A stretch of DNA of 64,000 bases from Neckera pumila (lineage: Eukaryota; Streptophyta; Bryopsida; Hypnales; Neckeraceae): the NCBI GenBank assembly GCA_963969595.1, contig OZ018415.1, positions 23,317,782 through 23,381,781 of the forward strand, written 5' to 3'. Position numbers and translations under genes: made by a program. A model generated the notes under the pieces. The model saw only the letters and a list, made by a program, of their open reading frames with translations. It made no database searches and was not told the origin of the DNA. This document shows positions 46,658-56,703 of the stretch, piece by piece; position 1 is the first letter of the stretch, and each line of letters begins with the position of its first letter.

Positions 46658-47577
46658 ACCCTAAACACCCAAGTTACATTTTTTGGCAACATAGCAATTT
46701 TGGACAACTCACTACAAATGGACTTTTTTGTTTTCTTTTGAAATTTTCACACAACATGTGCTTGAGGAGTAGCTTCAAGGTCCAATAATTTCCAGAGCTT
46801 TTGACCACGCGGTTAAGAAGTTATTATATGATGTGTCATTTTCAATATACCATGGTAGCTCTAAAAAATTCTGAAGAATCACTTTTTTAAAAAAAATTAA
46901 AATTTGAAATCCGTTCTTTACACTTATGTATATGTGGGAAGCTTTGAATCATTTCCTTTTTATTTATGAGATGAAAGTTATGAGCAATTTTAGCTTGCGG
47001 GTAGTTACGGATAAACTCCTAAAACAAACTCTAGAGTCCTTAATTGAATTCTATTATCACAATTTCTGGGGAAAAAAAAAGAAATGAATATAAATTGTGT
47101 ATTCCAACATTACAACTACTGTAATTTTCATTTTGCAATTCTATAAAAAAGTTATTAACAATTTAATACTTTGAATCATTCTTACTTCTTCCTATTTACA
47201 AAGTTTTTCTTATATGTTGTACAATTCCAAATGATTTGAAATTTTATGAACATGTACCCAACTTATGTTGAAGAGTCGATCTAAAGAGTAACCACCATTT
47301 AGGAATTTTTGTAGGTACAAATGTGACCTTCTTAAGTGTAACCAACTAGACTTTTGCATGGACAAAAGAGGGGTTCTATGAATTCAATTGCTAATATCTT
47401 GCAATCTACACGGTAGAAATTTTTGAAATTCTTCCCACATCTTCTCAAACAAATGTATTAGAAGATCCTACGGTTACATGCATTTGAAATGTTTTTTTTC
47501 TTAAGATTTGTGCTTGTACTAAAAATGATAATTTTGGGGCGTTTAGGGTGAAAACATAGTCTAAAGCATATAGGGGT
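46658..47577. mobile_element. TTAA-flanked MITE (family 1, subtype a)
   Basis: A 920 bp element after TTAA (46,654-46,657), start ACCCTAAACACCC, end TATAGGGGT, then TTAA at 47,578-47,581. It parallels 16,475-17,410, for example 'ttggcaacatagcaattttg' near its start. Ends are more degraded than in other copies. Confidence 0.65.
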
Positions 47578-47581
47578 TTAA

Positions 47582-48098
47582 CTAACAAAAGATAAACCCA
47601 AGAAAATCTTTCTATTTAAAAAAAAAAAATCTTGAAACAACTTTGTAACTCAGTTACATATTCTCTAAATCAATCAATCAATCTTTAACATGATGTTGAA
47701 ATATAAAAATTAAATATTCTTAACGATATTCAATGCACTTTATTTCTTTCAATTTAATGGTAAATGTTTTCATTTTTTTAATGATATTTTTTAATTAAAA
47801 TGCCAAAGACATTTACCATATGTCCATGCCCTTTCCATTCAAAAATGCTTGCTTCCTACACATTCATCAATGATCAATTCACACAAGACACAAGTGATCC
47901 AATTGCACTGAGGGAAGAAAAAACAAATTATGTATACGAGGGTTTTGACTATTGTATACATTTATGGTTTTATATATGAGATGTTTGGCAATTGCAAAGT
48001 ACACATGTTCCTCTCTAAGGATGACTTACCTTTTACATAACCACCACATGCTAAACTTCAAAAAATAAAAAATAAAATATTATGTACAAAAACAACAA
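47582..48098. other. AT-rich spacer, nothing recognised
   Basis: No gene or repeat end recognised. Confidence 0.4.
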
Positions 48099-49018
48099 TC
48101 AGGCATAGTCCAGCAATGGGGGGGCCTTCTTCAAGGTATCTAGAACATCTGGCACAGACGCCCTTTCATGCACATCTTCTTTTCGGAGGCTTCCCAATTT
48201 CAACATCAAGTTTTTATATTGGTCCGGGTTTTTGGTTGTAAAAAACTTTGGATCCCATTCTTCTTTCCAAATTTGACTCGCTATCCATCCTGTTGCATAT
48301 GCATCAGTAGCCATGGAGTACAAGTATGTTGGTTGCATGACCTAAAGCGAGTTTGTTGAGCCCTCCTCTCCATATATGTAGAACAATTCTGGGGCTGCAA
48401 ACTTTCGCCCATTTTTTTCCCTTTGAAGGGTCTCCATGGTACAATAACCATACCTTGATGGCTCATTTTCTACAACTAGGCCAAAAAGCCTCCAATCACA
48501 AATTCCAATGTACACTGTATTAACTTTCCAATGATTGAAATGGAGCAGAACATTGGATGGAGATATGTCGTTGTATATATCGTGCATTGTAGCACTTCCC
48601 CACAATAACAAGCAACGATAGTGCCAAGTTCACTCGATTTCTACGATAAGTTGCCACCCATCCAAATTCTTCCTTTGTCAAGCTGGTATCTTGCTCATGC
48701 ACAATCTCATCCACTTCCACTGATTCGCTCACTTTTGAGTTGTATTTACACAAGAAAGAAATTAGAGACCCCCCATTCCACCAAAGCGTATAGCCTTCCA
48801 TCGTTTTAGGATGCAGTTATGCAAGTCTAATGATGCCGGGATGCTTCACCGGACACCCCCCCGCCTCATTTATGATTGCTTGGCGCTTCTCCTTTTCGTT
48901 GAGGGTTTTCAAAATCTTTCCGGCAAAAAAAACCCAACTGAGAATATTCTTCAATTTTGTAAGCATCACCTTCCTGACAGTCCCATATGCACCAATCACT
49001 TTCTGTTCTGGTATGGCA
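48099..49018 (-). pseudogene. Protein kinase-like pseudogene
   Basis: Read on the minus strand. A glycine-loop-like KVIGAYGTVRKV at about 49,000 is followed by a Lys-containing strand (AGKIL). A stop at 48,817 and a frameshift near 48,610 interrupt the frame. Then comes a catalytic-loop-like IYNDISPSNVLLHF (Asn replaces the usual His/Arg before Asp), ICDWRLFG in the place of DFG, and FAAPELF (APE motif). A TAG at 48,342 precedes the C-lobe (YATGWIASQIWKEEW ... ERASVPDVLDTL). It ends with TGA or TAG at 48,099. It would have been a Ser/Thr-type kinase; altered motifs and stops make it non-functional. Its N-terminal end abuts the resumed methyltransferase at about 49,030. Confidence 0.65.
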
Positions 49019-49030
49019 ATCACTTTCATT

Positions 49031-50023
49031 GAATTGGATGACATTTGGTCTAGTCTATTTGCGGACTTGATGCGACTCACGCAATGGTGGTTTACACATC
49101 AATCAACTCCGCCAGCTTACATTTTTGAGAATGTGCCTTCACTAGGTAATATGCGGCAGAAGGTTGTAGAGGATGGGCATTACATTAGCCAATTTCTTGG
49201 TTCTCCAATCTTTATGGATGCTGCAGCTTTGGGTTCTTATGCCCACCGGCCTTGTTGGTTTTGGACCAATTTGGCACCATCACATGTGCTTTCAGCAGCA
49301 CTTGTTCAAGTTCCTCGACTTGTGGATCGCAAGGTCGATGATATTTTAGATGATCATCATATTTCTTTGGGTGTTTTCAAGGATGATGCGTTGCCACTTA
49401 CAATAGTTAACAAGGTGGGAGCCCCTCGAGGTGCATTGCCTACTTTTGTGACATATCCGAGATCTTATGCATTTCGATCTCGTGGGCCTGGCATGATTTG
49501 GGATTCACAATCTCAAACTCATGAAGAGCCTGCTGCAGATGAGTGGGAACGTGCCATGGGTTTTCTTACGGGCACCACAGCTGCCCATGATCTCAAAAAA
49601 GGTCAAAGACGTTTTCTTTTGGGCCAAGCTATGGATCTCAATATGCTTGTGTGGATTGTTGGCACTTGTTTTGCTATTCAGCAGTATTATGATGGCCAAT
49701 TGATTACTTTGAGGATAGAGAGCAATAGTCAGGGGACAACGGAGCCACAATCCAAGCTTCACATAGAAGTGAAGGAGTCTGAGGCACTTTTTTGTTTAAA
49801 GCAGCAGGCTGAGGAAGAGCTTCAGACTCAACTTGTTTTTGCTGCTTTGGCCCAAGATATTGGAAACTTGGAGGCTCAAAGGATGCTTCCACGACTATTT
49901 CTTCGTAACATTTCACCTTTTGATGGCTATCTAGCTTCACGGACTGGTTGTAGTGGAGAGGCTTCTCATTTGACTTCAAATGCAGATTCTAAGGGCAAAG
50001 AGGTTGTCCCTTCCATAGATTAG
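49031..50023 (+). pseudogene. C5 cytosine DNA methyltransferase, C-terminal half
   Basis: Coding text resumes at ELDDIWSSLFADLMRL, the segment that normally follows motif IV. Then come motif VI, FENVPSLG (Glu at 49,127), a motif VIII-like RPCWFWTNL, a target-recognition and motif IX region (RGALPTFVTYPRSYAFR), and motif X, LLGQAMDLNMLVWIVG, near 49,618-49,665. The frame is open to TAG at 50,021. The last about 110 codons have no recognised domain and form a linker to reverse transcriptase, in the same frame. With 22,886-23,187 all expected motifs are present in order, and only one or two codons seem to be missing at the break. Confidence 0.88.
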
Positions 50024-51660
50024 CAATCACAGGCCGTGCTGGTACCAAGTGGTGATCCTTTTGTGGAGAAGGAAACCACAAAGTTTGATAATTGACCATT
50101 GGAGTTGGGGCCACATCTTATTGGTGCCGAAGCACAAAGGGTACGGGCATTTATTCGCTCGTATCGCAGTTGTTTTGCCTCTAGCCTCCAGGATCTTGAA
50201 GGCTACAAGGGCAAACTTGTTCATATTCATCTTGAGGACGACCATCCAATCTTTAGACGGCCTTATAGGCTTAGTGCATCCGAGAAGGTGGGTGTTCAAA
50301 CTCAATGCCATGAGTTATTAGCAGCGGGAATGATTGAGCTCTCTAATGGAGAGTATGCTTGTGCTACAGTTATGCCTGCAAAGAAAGACAACTTTGGCAA
50401 TTGGACAGAATAAGGGATGTGTGGTGATTATCATCTAGTTAATCGTAAGACTAAGTTAGACCAATATCCAATGCCAATGCTAAAGGAGTTGTTTGATGCG
50501 GTGGGATTTTCTCAAGTTTTTAGCACTTTAGACTTGAGATCTGGTTATCACCAATTACCTCTACTTTTGGGAGATCGAGTGAAGACAAAATTTTGGAGAG
50601 TTGATCAAGATGGCAAAGATCAACTCTATCATTGAAATTTTTTGCCATTTGGTCTCAAGAATGCACCAGCTAAGTTCCAGAGGGTGATGGACCGAGTATT
50701 AGCCGGCTTGTTATTTGCTAGGTGCTATATTGATGATGTTATCATCTTTAGCAGTAGTCCACAAGATCACGTGAGACATTTGTAAGCAGTGTTTGAGCGG
50801 TTGCAACAGTGGGGACTATGCTTGCATTATGGCCAGTGCAAGTTCTTTCACAATCAGTTACCATATTTGGGCCACATGATTGTTCCAAGAGGTCTTGGTG
50901 TACAACAAGCAAAGGTGGATGCTTTGCAAAAGATCCCAGCACCTAGCGATGTACCATGGCTTCGTGCATTCCTTGGCTTGGCAAATTACTATTGTCGTTT
51001 TGTCAGAAACTTCAGCTTAATTGCCAAATCGCTTACTATTCTTACGGGCAAAGATCAGCTATGAACTTGGAGGCGTGAGCAACAACATGCATTTAATACA
51101 TTGAAGCAGAGGCTCGGTTCAACGCCAGTGCTTCGATGCCCTAATGTTTCTAGATCCTTTCAATTACACACGGATTGGAGTGCTATAGGCCTGGAAGCAG
51201 TATTGACACAGAAAGATGAAGAAGGAAAGGAGTATGTTATGGCTTATGCATCTAGAAGCAATAATAGTGCAGAATCTAACTATTTTTTATATGAACGAGA
51301 GGCTTTGGCAGCAGTTTGGGCCATTGCACGCTTTCGGCCTTATTTGTATGGCCAAAGGTTTACTTTGGTGACTGATCACCAGCCTTTGAAATAGCTTATG
51401 GAGTCAAACAAACTCACTGGCAAGCTTGCTAGGTGGACATTATTGCTTCAAGAGTATGATTTTGAGGTTGTACATCGAGCAGGCATCACTAACTTGGATG
51501 CGGATGGACTTTTACGCAATCCAAGTCCTTCAGATAAGGATTTGACTGGAGCCAGGTGGCACAGGGACTGTGACAGAGAAGCAATTTTAGGTTGGCATGC
51601 AGCCTTTTATCTTACATTGATGTCAGGATCTACTTTTGAGGCGTCTATTGAAGACTAAGA
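50024..51660 (+). pseudogene. pol: Ty3/Gypsy reverse transcriptase and RNase H, broken
   Basis: Same frame as the methyltransferase. RT begins near 50,100 with RRPYRLSASEKVGVQTQ, then DYHLVNRKTKLDQYPMPM, LDLRSGYHQLPL, and the catalytic YIDD at 50,726-50,737. RNase H shows LHTDWSAIGLEAVL near 51,165, EREALAAVWA near 51,296 and TDHQPLK near 51,371. Stops lie at 50,021, 50,090, 50,411, 50,633, 50,783, 51,062, 51,392 and 51,656. Nearly all sit where a Trp or Gln codon is expected, so single transitions explain them. The enzyme copies element RNA into DNA and removes the RNA. Confidence 0.88.
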
Positions 51661-52800
51661 TGAAGAGTCTGACAAGTCTCTAGTTGTGAATGATGTGTGG
51701 GAAGATCTTGCAGTCTTGCAGAAACTTCAACAAGGGACATTTCCTTTAGCTATCTCTGCTATGGAATGAGATAGAGTTAGTCATCGAGCAGCAAGGTTTC
51801 GTTGGAATAACAATTTGCTATTTCGTATGTGGCCAGATGGAACTAGGCGCATAGTTCCAAGGCCAAATCAGAGAGCTTCTTTGGTGCGGCAAGTGCATGA
51901 AGATCTTGGACATTTTGAAGTGCGCAAGACACATTCCATGTTGCGCAACCAATATTAGTGGACTGGCATGTATCAACATGTTGCCACTTATGTTTCTTGG
52001 TGTGAGGTGTGTGACCGAGTTAGGTCAAGTTTTAATACATTATCACCTCAGTTGAGGCCTTTACTTATCATGGCTTGGACTATCGTTGGTCTTTGAATTT
52101 TGTTGGGCCGCTTGTAGTCACCTCACGCGGAGCTAAATATGTATTGGTGATGGTAGAGCATTTTAGCAAGTGGATCAAATTTGTGGCTCTACCACAAAAC
52201 TCAACAAAATTGGCGGCTATGGCTTTTTTTAATCGTGTTTTGGCACATTTTGAAGCACCTGCTAAGGTGTTGATGGATCAAAGACGGGAATTCCTTGATT
52301 CATTTGAAAAATTGTGTACTAAGGCCCTAATAGATCACCATACAATTTCTAGAGATCATCCTGAGGCCGACGGCTTGGCTGAGTGAGTTGTCCAAACAGT
52401 CGAGCGTGGTTTACAAAAATATGGATTGCTGCGTGGCAACCACCGTGATTGGGACTTGATGTTGCCATGGATTGCTATGAGCTATTGTTTCAGCAAGCAA
52501 GCGTCGTTGGCGTCTTATAGCCCTTACCAATTATTGTATGGCCGAGAGCCAATTTTACCCAGCTTGGTATGCAAGAAATTGGCTTCAGTTGTGGACTTAG
52601 ATGATCCTGATATTTGGACTCAATGTCTTCATGATCGAGCAGAGTTTTTCAAAAGAGCCATGCCAATGGCCATGGAGAACTTATCTATTACTCAACATTG
52701 TGATATTTTACGTTACACCTACATTCGTAGCGGCGCTTATCAACCTCAATTGCAAAGATTATGTATATTTGCAGTGTGAAGCGCCTACAACGTTGGATGT
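51661..52800 (+). pseudogene. Ty3/Gypsy integrase, broken
   Basis: The zinc-binding HHCC part is HEDLGHFEVRKTHSML and SWCEVCDRV at 51,896-52,015, with a TAG between its halves. After a frameshift near 52,060 the DDE core follows: the first acidic position reads Asn in SLNFVGPL (AAT at 52,096), the second is in MDQRREF, and the third (Glu) is in HPEADGLAE. A TGA at 52,384 interrupts the core. The C-terminal part (SYSPYQLLYGREPILPS) is normal. Another frameshift near 52,755 leads to the SH3-like tail and PHD finger. Integrase inserts the DNA copy; the altered first Asp would abolish this. Confidence 0.82.
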
Positions 52801-53155
52801 CAAGGCAGGACGTACTATCCTTCGAGTGAAAAATATTTTGCCTAGTGGCATTTTGTTGTTGGAAGGCAAGGATGGACGAGAGTGTCGGGAGCATACAAAA
52901 AATTGCGCTCTTTGTCACTTGCCCATTGATGGCATTGTACGCCCCGAATTGGCAATGGTGCCAGAAGGTCTTCGTTGTTTTGTTTGTGGAGAGAAGAAAG
53001 GTGCGGCTACTATGTTGTTGTATGATCAATGCCAACGTGGTTGGCATATAGCATGCTTGACTCCGCCTTTAACAACTCTGCCTCCACGAGATTGGATTTG
53101 TCCTCGTTGTCGAATCTCTTCAGGTCATGCTACGTCTTTGGACAGGCACTGAAGA
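52801..53155 (+). pseudogene. C-terminal PHD finger of the Pol polyprotein
   Basis: After the integrase tail (TILRVKNILPSGILLLEG) comes a Cys/His cluster: CALCHLP, then CFVCGEKKGAATMLLYDQC, QRGWHIACLTPPL and DWICPRC at 52,976-53,111. The spacing is that of a PHD zinc finger (C4HC3). The third Cys is Tyr here (TAT at 53,021), which fits a G-to-A change. PHD fingers bind histone tails, usually H3 K4 states. It occupies the place where chromoviruses carry a chromodomain, so a role in targeting integration is a reasonable inference. The frame ends at 53,150-53,152. Confidence 0.82.
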
Positions 53156-53504
53156 TGTTTAGAGAGACAAAGCACTTATACTCATGATGACAACAATGCC
53201 ATTTGAGTTGACTAGGCGCCAGATACACGGTGCAAAAGATTGTGATTTGGATTAGAGATTGACATAGAGATTCAACATCAAAAAAAAACTAACTTGCTGA
53301 AGGCGATTAAAGATGGGGCTCCCTATTGCACCCAGCCTACAGTCTCTTGTCAGTCCATTTTGAACTCACTTTTGCACACATCGGTTGACCCACGACCTCA
53401 ACTTAGATGTGCAGAGCTGTTGTATAGATATTTCATCATGGCATTTCAATCCAACTACATTTGTTGTGTAGTCCTAGCTGCTTGTCGGGGCGACATTGTC
53501 AACT
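53156..53504 (+). other. Retrotransposon 3' untranslated region
   Basis: Between the end of pol and the polypurine tract. A short frame at 53,294-53,506 has no known domain and is probably untranslated sequence. Confidence 0.5.
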
Positions 53505-53512
53505 AGGGGGGG
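53505..53512 (+). promoter_or_regulatory. Polypurine tract
   Basis: AGGGGGGG lies four bases before the TGAGAGGG that starts the right LTR, the normal place for the plus-strand primer of an LTR retrotransposon. Confidence 0.75.
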
Positions 53513-53516
53513 CACT

Positions 53517-54031
53517 TGAGAGGGTGTTTTTGACACTCTCTTATGTTGATTTTGATTGATGTTTTGGTTGACGTTTATAATTACACGATGTGTTGTATAT
53601 GACGATCTATAATTATACAATAGCTGTCATATAAGGTGACATTGGGGCCATTCTACATCATATTGTAGTATTAAATGAACTTCTAGGTGAGTTCAAATTA
53701 GATGAGTATTAGATGAACTCCTAGATGAATTCAGATTAGATGAGTATGAGATGAGTTCATTTTACTTTTGGATGAGTTTCATCTAAATGTTAGGGTTCAT
53801 CCATCTTAGGGTTTGAGTGTTTAGGTGGAGAGAGCTCCTTGACTTGACATTGTTGTCAAGTCAAGTTTTGTGAGCGTTTTGAGAGAGAGTTGTGTTTTTA
53901 GTTTTGCTTGGACATGGTAGATTATCTTTTAGTAAAGCTTCACTTCTTCTCTTACGTTTACACTCTTTGATTCTCCCTTTGTGGAGTGAGAGCCGCTTGA
54001 CTTTGTGTGTGTGTTGATACAATAGTTTCTC
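53517..54031 (+). repeat. Right LTR, complete
   Basis: Starts TGAGAGGGTG directly after the polypurine tract and ends TTTCTC. With the left segment's final TTTCTCA the ends form a TGAGA/TCTCA inverted pair, the usual LTR pattern. The part 53,626-54,031 matches the left segment. The first about 110 bp (53,517-53,625) match only 54,034-54,138. Confidence 0.75.
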
Positions 54032-54033
54032 CT

Positions 54034-54138
54034 TGAGAGGGTGTTTTTGACACTCTCTTATATTGATTTTGATTGATGTTTTGATTGACATTTATAATTA
54101 CACGATGTGTTGTGTATGGTGATCTATAATTACACGAC
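54034..54138 (+). repeat. Extra partial LTR (5' part) after the right LTR
   Basis: A second copy of the LTR start, TGAGAGGGTGTTTTTGACAC to 'ataattacacgac', follows the right LTR after two bases. It stops exactly where the disrupted host repeat resumes. It supplies the LTR portion that is missing at the left edge of the element. Confidence 0.85.
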
Positions 54139-54712
54139 AACATCTTCAAAAAACAACAACTTATAGAGCTCAATTTTGAACGCAATTTTTAAAAATTTTA
54201 GAATTTTTTTTGATAGGGCTAAGTTTTTTTCCTAAAGAAATCTCATTGTTGGGATTATTGTATTTCAAACCCATTTTAGAGAAATTACCAATTTAATTTT
54301 TTGTTTCATTTTTGGACCTACTTCTACTTAACATTTTTTTCAAGAATGAAAATCAAAATTTTTTGTCTTCAAATTTTTTCCCTAGACTCTTAATTCAATC
54401 TTTTAGCATGTAAAATTTTTAATTCAAAAATTGTAGTGCAAGAAAATTCCACAAATGGCAATCAAAGTCATCTAAAATTGCAAGACAACAATCCAAAAAA
54501 CTTATCTTTTCAACTTTGAATGTTGATATCTTCTAATCAAGACAATCAAACTTCATGAAACTCTTACCACATGATCTCAGATAAGTGAAGCACAAGATCC
54601 TATGGTTAGATTATTAAAAGACTGATTTTCTACATTCTTGAATGAATGCAACAAAAATGGCAGTTTTCTATAGTTTTTGGTTGGAAAATGGCCTTGGGAC
54701 TTTAGGAGTTAA
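54139..54712. repeat. Right half of family 1 MITE split by the LTR element
   Basis: Resumes with 'aacatcttcaaaa', parallel to 'gagcatcttcttgaaaaaaa' in the uninterrupted copy near 31,729, and runs to 'ggccttgggactttaggag' and TTAA at 54,709-54,712. Confidence 0.8.
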
Positions 54713-56490
54713 GTGAGAGTGTATACAAGATTGAAGGAAAAAATTAATCATTAATGATTTTAAGATGGAATTAAAAGACAATAATACTAATAGTAAAATT
54801 GTTTTAATAAACATACTTAACTTTATTCAACTTCTTCTTTCTGAAATTTGTAAAAATTGAGTTCAAAAACAAATCTCATATGTAATTTTCTCAAGAAATT
54901 GTGATGATTTTCTACACAACAAGTTGCTCCATAATTTTCACATCACTAATTCAAATGGAACAAATGCAACCTTTTCAGGTGGACAAAAATACAATCTATA
55001 AAAAATAAATTGAAAAAAATTTATATTTCAAGTCTTTGTATGTATCCTCTAAAGGCCGATGTTTTTTTCAAGGGAAATTATCAAATACTACCTATCTTTA
55101 GTGCATTGCCTAAAATAAAATCCTTTTTTTAACTTCAACCCAACAAAAATATAATAGAACATTAGAGGGGGTTTGGGGCCTTTGGAAGATTGCGAGTTCC
55201 CCTGTGTTCCCAAACTACAAGAAAGCAGATGCAGCAGCTAGCTGATGTGGCCGAGACCATGCCACGTCATTTTTGGAAAAAATATATATATATTTTTTTG
55301 CTTAAAATGGTATTTGAATATTTTATTTTTTTAGATAAAAATTCTGAGAACTCATACCGTTGTTCACAAAATCGGGCCAGAGTGGAGAATGGGCCTAAAA
55401 CAACCCTCTAAAGGCCTCAAGTCCCCTTTAATGTACCATGACAATGTGTTGAAAAAATTTCAGACCATTTGAATATATGCATTGAAAGATTGTAATGTTT
55501 GAAATGTGGAAAAAAGCTTTTTTTCATTCCTATGAAACAGAATTAGTGGACTTCAAGCCCTCTTGAAGTAAAATTTTTGTTCTTGATGAATTTGAGTGTC
55601 TCCACCATTGAATTCTAAACCTTTTTAGGTACATTCATGCAAAATTTTATAAGCAAATATAGAGCTAAGCTTACTCTAAATCACCTTGCAATGCAAGGAA
55701 GGTAAGTGAATGGCAATACACTAGTCATTTTTTGATGATTTCTTGTGCAATGATGAAAATTTTTATTTGAATCCAAACTATTTAAAATAAGAGACAAACA
55801 TTTGGAATATGTGGGAAAAATTTCAAGAATTTTGGCCTCAAATTGCAAGATAATAGGGCTTGAAGTTAGAAGAAAATGTTTTTTTTCAAAACCACCTTGA
55901 CATAGCTGACAAACAGCTTTGACTCCTCTTAGAATGTGATATGAGAATTAAAATTTGTTTTTCTTGGACAATTTTATGCCATATTTTAATAGTTACATAG
56001 ATACCAAGTTTCAAAAGTTGATGAGGGTTTTAGCAAAAGATGGCCCAAAGATGCCCAAATTGTTTAAATTACCTAAATTTTTTGGGGCAACGCAAATTTT
56101 GATCCGTTCACTAGATTAGAAAAATCAAACTATAGTGTTGCTAAGGGGGTACATGCTCACACTTGTGTCAAAATTTCGTGAACATCCAACCAAAATTGGC
56201 TTCCTACTAGGAACCTATACAAGATTTCTTGCATATCTTGAGTAAACACTTGGTCCTTTGGGGGTCGGTTTGTTGCTCAAATTCAACTTTTTTGATGTTT
56301 AGGTGACATAACTTTTGCTCCCATACACCAATTGAAATAAAAATCATATTCCCACAAAGCTAATTAGTTTCTTGCTATCTTAAAAACTTTTAAGAAATCG
56401 TAACGAACATTATGATTATAGAAATCTGACCGAACCTTCAAGTGTCCCGTTCGAGGACACTTGGAACACGTGGAACTTCAGGGGTTGGAA
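54713..56490. other. Degraded repeat DNA, no gene
   Basis: Fragments of family 1 text (54,713-55,020; 'caggggttgg' near 56,479) surround a block at 55,165-55,430 that resembles family 3 ('gaagattgcgagttcccctg', 'gatgtggcc...gccacgtcat'). No intact ends and no coding region. Confidence 0.45.
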
Positions 56491-56623
56491 CAACCTCAAT
56501 GCACATGCTACAAGAGCTCTGTCTATAGCCTTTTTTTGTTGGGGCTTTGGGATTTAGGTCCTAATTAGGCCAAAGAGCTCCCCAAATACTTTATATATTC
56601 TATTATTTATTTATTTATTTATA

Positions 56624-56703
56624 CTACCTCTGTTTTTGAAAAAGACCCATGTTTCTTTTGTAAAATACAAAGAAACATGGGACTTTTTCAGAAACAGAGG
56701 GAG
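56624..56703. mobile_element. Stowaway-like MITE (Tc1/mariner type)
   Basis: An 80 bp hairpin flanked by TA on each side. The right end reads, in reverse, CTCCCTCTGTTTCTGAAAAA, the hallmark start of Stowaway MITEs. The left end is CTACCTCTGTTTTTGAAAAA. The centre 'catgtttcttttgtaaaata' folds back on 'caaagaaacatg'. Confidence 0.8.

Larger units (their letters stand above)
18443..54138 (+). mobile_element. Ty3/Gypsy retrotransposon encoding a DNA methyltransferase and a PHD finger, with 25.8 kb of nested insertions
   Basis: Plus-strand order is LTR segment, leader, gag with zinc knuckles, protease, C5 DNA methyltransferase, reverse transcriptase, RNase H, integrase, PHD finger, polypurine tract, LTR. 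RT before integrase gives the Ty3/Gypsy class. The outer edges are fixed because the flanks rebuild one family 1 MITE, with 'aacat' at 18,438-18,442 and again at 54,139-54,143. Without the foreign block at 23,188-49,030 the element is about 9.85 kb. All frames are broken, so this copy is dead. LTR-borne methyltransferases are known from charophyte algae; a PHD finger beside one is unusual. Confidence 0.9.
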
